Below, one piece after another: positions 12,000 through 23,499 of a stretch of 64,000 nt of DNA (position 1 is the first letter of the stretch; each line of letters starts with the position of its first letter). Source of the DNA: Biscogniauxia marginata (taxonomy: Eukaryota; Ascomycota; Sordariomycetes; Xylariales; Xylariaceae); contig MU404096.1 in NCBI GenBank assembly GCA_022695795.1, positions 62,001-126,000 of the forward strand. Reading direction: 5' to 3'. The notes beneath the pieces were generated by a model. That model was given only the letters and a program-made list of their open reading frames with translations, searched no databases and had not been told where the DNA came from. The position numbers and the translations under genes are program-made.

Positions 12000-13105
12000 A
12001 TGCGTACACTCCTGTCTACCATGTCCAAGATAACGACGCCGAGGCGCTTTGCGCCCTTAAGGGAGGCCGCCGAACAGAAGAGCGACCTCCCAAAGCTACA
12101 AGGGATAATATTTGATGTCGATGGGACATTGTGGTGAGTACGACTTTTTATAGCATGGTACCTATCACTCCAAGAGTTGGATATGGCGAGGGGCATCGAA
12201 TCTGAGTATTGTGTATGGCGAGCTGGACTTATACCGTCACAACGAGATAGCATTCCGCTAGAAGCTATAGCAGAGAACCCTCCTCCCCTTTCCTTTCTCC
12301 CTCCTAAATTCCCTTACTATGCTCATACCTAAAACATAAAAAACCGCCGTCTTGCTGACAAATCCTGATTTCATCTTATTCTATAAAAAGCAAGCCCCAG
12401 AACCACATGTTCCGCGAGATGCGCGCCGTGCTCTCGATACCCAAGAGCGCCGACATACTGGAGCACGTGTACGCGCTGCCGACGGCGTCGGCGCGCGAGG
12501 CCGCCATGGAGTCGATCCGGGCAATCGAGCGGCGCGCCATGGCCGAGCAGGTCGCGCAGCCGGGCCTGTCCGCGCTGATGACCTACCTCGACGCCCGTGG
12601 CGTCCGCAAGGGCATCTGCACGCGCAACTTCGAGCAGCCCGTCGCGCACCTGCTGGCCAAGTTCCTCGCCGGCAGCGCCTTCGCACCCGTCGTCACGCGC
12701 GAGTTCCGCCCCCCGAAGCCCGACCCCGCCGGCCTGCTGTTCATCGCGCGGAGCTGGGGCCTCGTGGCGAGCGGCAGGCGGAAACGGAGTGATGACGGTG
12801 GAGGTGCTGCTGCGAATGGCCATGAGGAGTCTAAGAAGGGGCCGGCGGTAGATGGAGAGGGGCACGATGATGATGAGCAGCACGCCGTCGTGGGTGACGG
12901 GTCGAATCTGATCATGGTAGGCGATTCTATCGACGATATGACGGCTGGGCGTAAGGCCGGGGCCGCCACTGTGTTGCTGGTGAATGACGCGAATCGCCAC
13001 CTAGCGGAGCATGACCACACTGACCTCGTGATCGAGAGGTTGGACGAGCTGATTGACGTCTTGGATGGGGGCTTTGTGGGTAGAAAGACGGCGGCCGTGG
13101 AATGA
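12000..13105 (+). CDS. HAD-superfamily hydrolase (subfamily IA-like phosphatase)
   Basis: Two exons, 12000-12133 and 12391-13105, separated by a 257-nt GTGAGT...AAAAG intron, give 282 residues. All haloacid-dehalogenase motifs are present. Motif I is FDVDGT (nucleophile Asp39, general acid/base Asp41), completed across the splice as DGTLCKPQ. Motif II is the Thr in ICTRNF. Motif III is the Lys in RPPKPDP. Motif IV is MVGDSIDDM. The helical insert between motifs I and II fits the C1-cap class. An unusual hydrophilic insertion of about 35 residues (Gly/Lys/Asp/Glu-rich) sits between motifs III and IV. The substrate cannot be told from sequence; related fungal proteins are annotated as phosphoglycolate- or sugar-phosphate-type phosphatases. 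ATG 12021 (Met8) is an alternative start. Probably cytosolic. Confidence 0.9.
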
Positions 13106-13782
13106 GGGGGATCCGTAGCATTCGGGATCTTATCAGAAGATAGCCAATGTCGACGACGCAACGGGGAGTTCCCCCCTGATCATCATAGGGTTAAGGCACG
13201 GGCGGTTGGTGACAATCATCGAAACTGCAAAAATATCGTGATCTACGGTACGCAGTGGAGGCTGAGGAATTAGTTTCTCGGGAAAGCCTACTGAGTAGTA
13301 TACATGGCCATAGTAGGCAGTATAGGCAGATCACTCGAGTCACGGTTTATATGTGAACTGAATAATAAGAGCCCTATCAAGAAACTCCTTTGATGACGTG
13401 GTCCGATGATGAGCGACCTGCACCGTATCTTATTGTACACGCCACTTCAAGCATCGATATCAACGTGAAACTTGTACAGCTGCATTGAAATTACTCTGTT
13501 CTAACTCCAGCAGATATTCCTCGTTTCCCGCACCCAGATTGTTCCTCGTGCCTGATTAGCTGAAGCACGCCCCATTCTGTGTGGTAGCACATGCAAGACG
13601 TAAACGTGTAGGGGGTAGGGCGTCCTCCAGGCCTCAAAAAATAATGTACGCCAAATAATACAGGTGTTGGATTTCATCTGTCCTCTACGATTTAGATGAG
13701 TATACTGAAATAACGGGTAGCGACCTCGACGACGGCGACATGGTAGCTAGACCTATCCATGATCTTATAAGCACCGATATGC
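13106..13782. other. convergent intergenic region
   Basis: 677 bases between the 3' ends of the HAD hydrolase and the MAPKK gene. It should contain both 3' UTRs; nothing else is recognisable. Confidence 0.6.
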
Positions 13783-15522
13783 TTATTTCTGCGGATAACC
13801 CATGGCTCCATAATTACCGTTTGATGGAGGTCCGAAGGTTGCCTGACGTCGCGATTCTCTCCGCAATTCGTCTGGTGTTTCTTTTCTTGGCGGAGGAGGA
13901 GGCAACCCGCCGGATGGGGCGGGCCGGACCGGTAGTGAAAAGGATCCATTGCCAGCAGTGGAGGGTAGAGAGAGATCGGCTGTTCCAACCTTGGGAATAG
14001 ATCCAGATGTGGCTGATCTCGGGCCCAAGCCAGGATGTGCATTACTGGAACCGGCCGCACGCCCACCACCGTTTCTTGTGGGTGATCGATTTTGTACGGG
14101 TCCATGGTGATGTTCCCTAGGCGAAGCAATGGCCCCGGCAATCGGGATTTCGCCTGAAGTCGGCGTATAGGCAGCATTACCATCAAGTTGATGGTTCGGT
14201 GAATCCCCAGATCGTAGGAGTTCTTGGGTAGCCGGAGAAAGCTGCGGTGCGAGGTGCGACTTGCGATTGTCCTTCTCCATGAGACCTACTGCCCATGCCC
14301 TAAGATCTACGGGCGTCCGCTTCGCTGCCTGGACAAACGGATCTCGATCCTGCATATAACCAGTTAGCTACTAGCCATCCTGTTCACCCCTGGTGCTTTG
14401 ACTCACCCATAGTTCTTGCGGCGTTGGCCTTTCATCGGGGACCTTCGATAGACACTTCTGAATCATGTCTTCTAGAATAGAGGGGAAAGCATCGCTCTTG
14501 GGGAGCTTCGGTGCAGGCTCATGCACAATCTGTTGTAGGAGGTCCAGAATGCCAGCGGGTGCACCGTCTCCGTCTGAAAGCTGTTCGCTGGCAGCAAATG
14601 GGAATTTGCCAATAGCCAATTCCATTATAGACAGACCAAAGCTCCAGACATCAGATTTCACCGTGTACTTCTCCCCCTGAATTCTCTCGGGAGCCATGTA
14701 TGTCGAGGTCCCGACGAAGGTATCGGCGATGGAATTGACCAACTCTCCTGAAACACCAAAATCACAAAGCTTGATGTGGCCCTTGGAGTTTGTGAGAATA
14801 TTCGAGGGCTTGATGTCACGGTGCATGATATGCAGCTTCGAGTAGAGATATGTCAACCCGCCGAGCGTCGCTTCTGCGATTTTGCCCAGCACATCGACCC
14901 GGATCGGACCAAATACACGAGAGACTCTGTCGAGTGACCTAGAATCACCCCGTTAGATCCGCATCAGCTACGCAACTTTACCTAGCCTACTCACCCAACA
15001 TCCATATACTCCATGCACATTATTACATCGTTGTGGTCGTTTAGGAACGCGCCGTAGAAGGTGACGATGTAGTCGGAATGACAGCCGTGCATGATCTGGA
15101 GCTCGCGCACAATTCGTTTCCGCAACTCCTTCTTGGCTTCGACATGGATGACCTGGACATCAAGAACGTTTAGCGCGCCTTCTTAGGAATTAGTTTCTGG
15201 TGGCTATAATTCTAAATACCTTGCGAGCCATTGTCGTCCCCGTGGGCAAGTGTTTGACTTTGCTGACGGTACCTCCATTTCCCGAACCGAGTTCCTTCAT
15301 AATCTCGAGATCTTCTTGTCGGAGGTCTAGGTTAAACTCGATACCGATCTCTAGCTGCGCATCCTGGCCAGCTTCCTCGGCTCTAGAGCCGCCAGCGCCC
15401 CAACCCAGTGGCTGGCTACTGTTGCTTCCCGAGGGCGAATGGTTCTTGGGAGCAGCAGGAGTGAGGGCTAGGCCCTTGACGTTCTTGCGCTTCATAGAGC
15501 GCGGGGCAAAGGGTTCGGTCAT
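13783..15522 (-). CDS. Ste7-type MAP kinase kinase (Fus3/Kss1 pathway MEK)
   Basis: Four exons on the minus strand (15522-15220, 15152-14995, 14938-14407, 14349-13783) encode 519 residues. Kinase features appear in order: Gly loop GSGNGGTVSKV, ATP-binding Lys101 (MARK, last codon of exon 1), catalytic HRDIKPSN, DFG (CDFGVSG), an activation segment with the MEK-type Ser-x-x-x-Thr (SIADT) before FVGTSTYMAPER, and DVWSFGLS. The N-terminal SMKRKNVKGLALTP has the basic-then-LxL form of a MAPK docking site. A Pro/Ser/Gly-rich tail of about 170 residues ends GYPQK and contains a GLPPPPP run. Family knowledge: this is the MEK between the Ste11 and Fus3/Kss1-type kinases that control mating, hyphal fusion, and appressorium or infection development (Mst7 and MEK-2 in other fungi). 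Intact; introns of 67, 56 and 57 nt. Confidence 0.95.
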
Positions 15523-18168
15523 GGTGGGCGGGCGGTGTAGACGACTACTGCCGGGTTATATGTGGTGGAAGGAGGCGAAAGTGCTTAGAGAAACAATGCT
15601 TAGTCGATGTAGGTCGAGAGACGGGACCGTGGTTGCATTTCCCGAGGCGCGGCGATACGTGGGCAGGTAGGTTGGTCAGTTGGGCGCTTCGGCGTGGTTC
15701 GGGGGGTGTGTGCTGAGACTCGAGCCCGACAACTGAGACTAACAGTGCCCCTCACGAAGGCGGACGGCTGAAGGTGGGAAATAGTATCTCGATGCGCCAG
15801 CGACAGCTCCTGTATCTTGCAGAAGCAGTGGTGCGTGACGAGCGTGCAAGCAGATTCTGTCTGTCGTAACACACCGCGAGGACCTGACGGACGGAGTTCA
15901 GGCGGCTGGCTGCTTTGTACGCTGGAGACGTTGCTGGACAATATAATAAGTCAGCAAGGCGCTAGACGAGGTGCCAATAAGTAAACCGTGCTGTGGATGT
16001 GGTGGTGGTTCCATAAAGGGGACGGTGGAGCGGATGTGGTGCGGGTGGGACGGGACCTGGGTCTGGCTGGATCTGTTGGATCTGTGCGGTCTATTGCGCC
16101 TATTGGCTTTTTTTTTCTTCTCGTCTTTCTTTCTCTATTTGAGGGTGTTTCAACGGGCATGCAAACACTGGAGTTGGGGTCCTGGATTGGTTTGCGAGTT
16201 TGGGAATGCGGTAATGCTTAGAGCCTCCTGGTCCACACAGTTTGAAGGGGGAATATGAGGTGGCTTAAAGGAATGAATGTACATAGGTACCTAGTGCATA
16301 GGTACATGTACCTAACGTATGCGTATGAGTACCTAGAGGGAATGCGTACCTAGGGTAACCTTCGTAGCGGTAGGCTGTTCGTATGACCTGCTGCGGGGCC
16401 TCTCAGTGGTGGCGATTGATTCTCCTTGGCCTAATATTGAAGACTGCAAATGTAAGTAAGGTCTGCCAGCCAATTTGGAAAAAGGGTCAAAACGTGCTGT
16501 ATGTAGTTTAGAGGCAGAGCCACAAGGAGGTAATTATTGGATGGTACATGTAGGGGAAAACTGAGTTATCGTGTGTGTAGTTACGAGGTTGTCGATAGGA
16601 CCGGCGACTCAATTAAAAGCCCACAACTCGATGCGATGCAACTCAACTTGCTGCACATTGGAGAAAGATGTAAGCATGTAATGCAAAAAGAGGAGGGTGG
16701 GAAAAAAAAGAGAGAACGGAGGGGAAAAGAAGAGAGATACTTTTTTTTTTCCCTTTTCCCTATTCCCTTTCTTCCTTTCAATCAATACTATGGTTTTTCC
16801 CTTTCCCCCACACAAAGGAATTAGAGTTGGCCCTAACATTACCTTAGAAACAATTGAGACTTGCGACCTGATTGAAACTGCTTAAAAGCGTTTAGAGAAG
16901 TGATATGAGTGGTCGTGCAGAAGGACATCTTTGGATGCGACTTTGGGTGCCCACCAACTGCTAGCCCGAACCAAGCTCTGGCCTTCACCAACATGTCAAT
17001 ATGCGACAGTTGATGAATCTGGTATATTAATAATCCCTAGCTAGATCCCGGATAAGTCTCCTGCCAGTTTCGTTCTGTTCTGCGATGGATGGTGAAAGTA
17101 GATACCTACCACCTACTCACTTATAAGCCAAACGTAGGTGGTAATATTACTCCTACCTAGCCTACTTACCTAACACTGCATGCCCAATATCTACCGTGTG
17201 CAGCTACCTATATTTCTATCTACCTAGGCCATAACCTATCAAGATATCTACCTACCTTATATTGACTTACAGTATGTAGAAGTAGGCAGGCCTTGCAATC
17301 ATTGGCACGTTGCTAGGTACTGCAAGTGACTCGATGCTATCCATATCGTATGTACCTCTCCAACCTGTAGCACTGTGGTATTGTCTGACTGCATACCCGT
17401 GCCTACATTCGTCTTCCCATCATAATAATTAAATATATCTTTGCTGCCATTTAACCCGAGGGTTCCTTTAAGGGAACACCACTACTTTCTACTATCAGTA
17501 TGTGATTTATTTATTTATTGTCTGGGGGCCATTCTCTCATCATACGTACTTTACCCACATTGTTGAGAATATGTAGTACTACCTTAGGTGGGTTTGTACT
17601 TTGAAGCTACATTTCTAACTTTTAAATACTATCATTACAAGGTACGTTTTATTACAATACTGAGTTCTTGCATATCGATAATTATTCTCACCGCCTACCT
17701 CATCTAACCAACAAATAATCTTATAGGTCCATTAGGTAAGGTACCTAAGGCAGGTACAGAGGTACATCTAGCAGCTGTGGCGTATCATTCATTGTGGAGA
17801 GGTACCTACCCAGGTCGTTTCTTGTGGCTGCTCCTGGTCCCATCGCCTGCCCCGAGCAACCCAATCGCGAGGCTGATAACAATTTGGAAGCGACGCGCGA
17901 TACATTTTTCCAGCTTCGCAAATGTAAATGAACACGCATTTCATTTCACACTTCTCCTTCACCTCTATTCCTTCATCTCCCATAAAGCTAGGCAAAAGCT
18001 TTTTCTAAAGGTTGTAGAACCACAACCTAACCTTTTGCCTCGGTAAATTGTTCCCGTCCTTTTTACCGCCGCCCTCTTTTGCTCTCGCCTCGCCGCCCAG
18101 CAGAGCAGTGCAGAGAGAACACACCATTTCGCTGTACTGCTTTTATCGCACGAGTCCGAGTCGCTACA
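15523..18168. promoter_or_regulatory. long divergent region between MAPKK and SPT6
   Basis: 2.6 kb between two divergent start codons. It should contain a long MAPKK leader and both promoters. Visible structure: clustered TAGGTACCTA-type palindromes (16284-16345), a purine-to-pyrimidine switch (about 16688-16783), and repeated CTACCTA/TAGGTA words between 17100 and 17320. No gene supported. Confidence 0.5.
16284..16345. repeat. cluster of TAGGTACCTA-like short palindromes
   Basis: Several overlapping copies of TAGGTAC and GTACCTA occur within about 60 bases. The same words recur near 17100-17310, 17740-17810, 29150, 36900 and 42330, always between genes. Confidence 0.6.
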
Positions 18169-21100
18169 ATGAGCAACGCCATGAGGGACCTCATCATCGG
18201 CGAGGCCGAGTTAGACGATGAAGAGGATGACGAATCCTTTGATGAGGAGACCGGCGAGGCTCGCGATCGACCTCGAAAACAAGACGGGAATTTGGACGAC
18301 TCAAGCGAAGAAGAAGACGATGATGACGACGAAGAGGAAATGCAAAAGGTGTGCCACCGTTCTATACCATCCAACGCCATTGGTACTGCGTTGTAACTAA
18401 CTAGGAGCTGTTTCACAGGTCCGAGAGGGCTTCATTGTCGACGAAGACGAGGACGAGGACGAGGATTTAGCCGAGGATTCAGAGGAAGCCCGACGAAGGA
18501 GAAAGCGCAAGCGCCGTCAAGAAAGAGAAGAGGAAGCTCAGCTCGACGAGGAAGATCTGGATCTAATCGGCGAATCTATTCCTGAATGGGAACGCAAACA
18601 ACCCTCGCAGGTAGGAAGGTAGCGTGGCTTTGTTGCCGGGCTCGTGCTGATGACTGCTTAGAATAAGTTCAAGCGCCTCAAGCGTGGCCACCGAGATGAA
18701 GACTCCCGCGCCAACGAACGCCGCGGCCTCGATGATATGTTCTCTGATGAAGACGATGAAGCTGTAGATGAACGACCATATGCCCGTCCTAGTCATCGTG
18801 GTGCCGCCGACGAGTTTGACGATTTCATCGAAGAAGATTATCCTGTAGACGAAGATGAACGCCTCCGTCAGATGGAAGATATGGAGGTCGCTCGACCCCG
18901 AGATAAGGGTCTAGCCGGGCGCATCACTGACCGCACTGGCCTTGATAAGGATGCTCTAGAAGATATGGAAGCTATCTTCGGAAACGGGGAGGAATATCAA
19001 TGGGCGCTTGACGAAGAAGAAGACGAAGAGGAACGCGAACGAGAAGAGCAAACACTTGAGCTCAAGGACGTGTTCGAGCCGTCGCAGCTTTCCGAAAAGC
19101 TCCTCACCGACTGGGACAACGAAATCCGTTTCACCGATGAGCCTGAGCGATTCCAACTGGACCGTAAACCGTTCAAGCAACTGCAGATCACGGCTGATCA
19201 ATTCAAGGAAGAGTCGCACTGGATTGCAAATCTAATGTGGCCAAAGAAACAGCTGTCTAGTGATCTACAAGGGCCGTTCCACAAAGCTGTCGGCAAAGTA
19301 CTAGAATACTTTGTCGTCGAGGAGCTCGAAGTTCCTTATGTCTTCCAGCACCGCAAGGACTACCTTATCCACGCCCGCAAGACACGGAATCCGGATCACC
19401 GTGACGATCCCGAAGCGCCTGAGTATATTGTCAATGCGGAGAAACTCCTGACGCAGGATGACCTCTGGCGGATTCTCGAGCTAGATATTAAGTTCCGTTC
19501 CTTGATTGAGAAGCGCAACGCCCTTGACAAGACCTATGACAACTTGAAAGAGGTGGCGGGGATCAACGATGAGATGATTCCAGAGATGTTACAGCAAGCT
19601 GTTAACATGGAAGAACTCCAAGATCTACAGGACTACGTTAACTTCCAGTACATATCGCAGTTGAGAGACATCGCTGCTATGAATGGGGTCGCGAAGGGAA
19701 ACAAGCGACCAGGTGCGAAATCGTCAATTTTCGACCGCATACGGAAAAGCAAAGTCTATAAGTTTGTCAAGGCGTACGGCATCTCTCCCGACCGACTCGC
19801 CCAGAATGCTCTTCGTGAAGGCAAGAAAGTGATTTCGGACGACGAACAAAGCTTGCCGATCGACCTCGCGGATAGCCTGACCGACAGTGATTTCCCTACC
19901 GGTGACCAAGTCTTGTATCAGGCCAGACAGATGTATGCCGAAGAGTTGTTCATGAGCCCAAGGATGCGAAAGCATTTTAGGCAGAACTTCTACCTCATGG
20001 GCGAGGTTAGCTGTCAAAGGACTGAGAAAGGCCTCCGTAGGATTGACGAATCCCACCCGTACTATGAGATCAAATATCTCATCAACCAGGAAATACGCGA
20101 TCTGGCACGTCGACCTGAGCTATTCCTCAAGATGATGAAGGCCGAGGAAGAAGGCTTGATTGAGGTCAAGCTCCGATTGCAAAATGAACGAGAGTTCCGT
20201 CGCCAGTTGCACGCCGAATTCGCCTCGGAGAACTACAGTGAACTTGCTGATGCATGGAATGAGGAGCGTCAGAAGGTTCTTGATGTGGCTTTTGCGAAGC
20301 TTGAAAGAGTAGTAGTGAAGGGCGTCAAGGACACGTTACGAACTGCATGTCAAGAAGAACTTCTGAAACTCTGCCGCGAGGAATATTCGAAGCGACTTGA
20401 TCAGGCTCCATACAAGCCGAAAGGCATGGTCTTGGGTACTACACCCCGTGTCTTGGCCTTGTCCAACGGTATGGGCGATCCTAGTCGAGATCCGATCTTT
20501 TGGGCTTGGGTTGAAGAGGATGGCCGGGTCGTCGAACAGGGCCAGTTCGGAAACCTAGCCCGTGATGAAACCCAGCGTGAAGCTTTCGCCGAGGTAGTGG
20601 ATCGCAGAAAACCAGACGTTATTGGCGTCGCGGGGTTTTCAGCTGATACGCATCGATTGATTCGCGACATAGAAAATTTAGTGAACGAGAGGCGTTTGAT
20701 GGGACCGGAATACACGGATCCAGATTCAGACGATTATCGCAGCGATTTACTTGAGGTCGTGGTGGTCAACGACGAGGTGGCAAGACTTTACAAAGACAGC
20801 CCCCGAGCGCAGAGAGACCACCCTACACTGAACTCAGTGACCAGATACTGTGTTGCTCTGGCCAAATACCTTCAAGACCCAATGAAGCAGTATGCCGCTC
20901 TTGGAAAAGACGTAACTTCTTTACTCTTCAACCCCTGCCAGCATCTATTGCCGCAGGAGAAATTACTGAAGCATCTCGAGACGGCTATGGTGGACATGGT
21001 AAACCTATGTGGTGTGGACATCAACGAGGCCGTTAGTGATGCTTACACGGCAAACCTTCTTCCTTACGTTGCTGGCTTGGGTCCTCGCAAGGCCACCAGC

Positions 21101-22616
21101 GTCATCAAAGCCATCAATACGAACGGCGGTGTTGTCAACTCGAGGGATGAGCTTGTTGGTGACCCGGACAACAACAAACTGCCGGTCGTTGGTCCTCGGG
21201 TGTGGAACAACTGTGCTAGTTTCCTTTACATTGACTACGATGCTACTAACCCGGCGTCAGAACCTCTAGACAACACGCGTGTCCACCCCGAAGATTATGA
21301 ACTTGGTCGCAAGATGGCCGCCGACGCTCTTGAGCTAGACGAAGAAGACGTCAAGGCTGAAACCGATGAGAATGGAACTGGCGCTATCGTCCGCAAGCTC
21401 TTCAGAGATGACGAGCAAGAAAAGGTCAACGAACTCATCCTAGAAGAATATGCCGAGCAGTTAGAGAAGAATTACAGCCAGCGAAAGCGGGCTACTCTCG
21501 AAACCATCAGAGCGGAGCTACAGGCCCCATACGAAGAGCTCCGTCGAAACTTTAGTGTCCTCTCAGCTGATCAGATCTTTGTCATGCTCACGGGCGAGAC
21601 GAAGGAGTCCCTGGCGGAAGGTATGATCGTTCCAGTCAACATTCGGCTAGTCAAAGACGACTTTGCTGTAGCCAAACTCGACTGCGGGATCGAAGGTCGC
21701 ATCGAATCTCATGAAGTTAGCCATCGCAGCAACGTGTCCATTCGCGAAGTCATTCACGTTGGTCAAACAGTCCAGGCCAAGCTTGTGGATCTGAACCGAA
21801 AAGACTTCTTGGCCAAGCTCACATTACGAGAGGAAGCGCTTCGGAAACCTTTCAAGAAGCATAACGACCACGACCGTGGGACTTGGGATTATAGACTCGA
21901 GGATAACGACCAGGACGCGCTGCGGGAGAAAGACAAGGTAACCGGTCGTACTCAGAGAGTCATCAATCACCCTCTATTCCGACCCTTCAATTCTACTCAA
22001 GCCGAGGAGTATCTTGGCTCCCAATCTTCGGGTGACGTGGTTATTCGTCCGTCATCGAAAGGGAATGACCATCTTACGATTACTTGGAAAGTTGCCGATG
22101 GTGTCTTTCAACATATAGATGTGCTAGAATTGCACAAGGAATCCGAGTTCTCCGTGGGAAAGACACTTCGTATTGGTGGTAAATATACCTACACGGATCT
22201 GGACGAACTAATCGTGGACCATGTGAAGGCGATGGCTAAGAAAGTCGACGAATTAATGGGCCACGAGAAGTTCAAGAAAGGCAGTCTCGCAGATCTTGGT
22301 GAGTAATTATGTCCCTTGTTTTTAGTTCTGATCAGGAGCATGCTGACCATAGGCAGAACGATGGCTAACCTCATACTCCGATGCCAACCCGAACCGCTCA
22401 ATATATCTGTTTTGCATCAACCCCAAGCACCCAGGCTACTTCTACCTATGTTTCAAGGCTAGCAAGAACTCGCCCATCGGGATGTGGCACGTCAAAATTG
22501 TCCCTCACGCCTTTGAAATGATGAAGAACCAGTATCCTGACATGCGCGCTCTCTGCAATGGCTTCAAATTGACATTTAATTCCGAGATTGGTAGGATGCA
22601 GCAAATGAGGAGATGA
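18169..22616 (+). CDS. spt6: Spt6 transcription elongation factor / histone chaperone
   Basis: Four exons (18169-18348, 18419-18610, 18662-22298, 22357-22616) encode 1422 residues, the expected length for fungal Spt6. The first ~200 residues are extremely acidic with runs of Asp/Glu and basic patches. The core shows the [15 protein letters not shown] helical region (~residue 390), the YqgF/RNase H-like fold beginning near residue 700 (RVLALSNG...[10 protein letters not shown]), a helix-hairpin-helix near residue 920 ([19 protein letters not shown]), an S1 RNA-binding domain near 1110 ([23 protein letters not shown]), and the tandem SH2 domains from about 1228 to the end (HPLFRPFN...DVVIRPSS). 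The last exon completes the second SH2. It acts in the nucleus with RNA polymerase II, binding its phosphorylated linker and re-depositing histones H3-H4. The introns are 70, 51 and 58 nt. Intact and highly conserved. Confidence 0.97.
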
Positions 22617-23499
22617 CCAAAACGATTCGAGGTGTGATCCCCCCTACCCAGACAACGTTCGAGAGTGAAAAGGGAACGGACGGGACGAGGGACCTTGAGA
22701 TTGGACTGGGTATTTACTGCGATTTCGGTATATCAGCATTTTAATGGCAGGAGTCTCAAAAGAAAAAAGAAGAACGAACTCAAAAAGGGGGCCGTAGGGC
22801 TGGCTTATACGAGTAGACCGATTTGGGTGCACTTTTTATTCCTACCCAGGCCGGCCCTTGACCGACCGACCGGCAGTAGGAGACGCCTCCCCCCAGTCCT
22901 AGTTTATAGGTTAGGAGTATATGCAGTCAGTGCTTTGTTGGCGCACTGCGAAAATCTGTTTTAATATACGTGTATTGCACGCAGATAGATGGATCGATTG
23001 ATAGGTACCTAGTTGTGAACTTCATGGTATTGTGACTTTGTGTAATAGGACATGAGGAGGGCCAAGCCCGAGTGGTCCACATCATGTTGTCGTCAAGGAG
23101 TAAACAAGCCATTGTATGAAGGGGGAATTCGTCTCCCGAATCCTTGTTTTCTTTCGTAGTTTCCGTTTAAGATGATATTTAAAGGTTCGGCGGTGACGAG
23201 AGTAACAGGAACGCTATTTTTACCCATGAAAGGCCATAAATTAGTTACGAATGAGATATCATTGCCTATAACTGTGTAAGGAGACAAGAAAATCTTTATA
23301 TAAGTTCCAGTAATGGCTTATGTACAGACATTCCAAGCATGCACGTATGGAAGCAAAGTGTAGAGTCTATCCTGTAGTTAAAGTAAACCCCTCCTAACGT
23401 TTCCTTATATCATTACTGTTACCTGGCAGCCTAACTTTTATCTTGTACTGCCCATTCTTCTTTCTTCCGGTCTCTCCTCGTTTCTTATGAAACCGAGCA
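22617..23499. other. convergent intergenic region
   Basis: 883 bases between the 3' ends of SPT6 and the permease gene; expected to hold both 3' UTRs. I see nothing else. Confidence 0.6.

Noticed and set aside
18063..18416. minus-strand poly-Ser frame opposite SPT6 exon 1
   Set aside because: It is the complement of the acidic Asp/Glu codons of Spt6.
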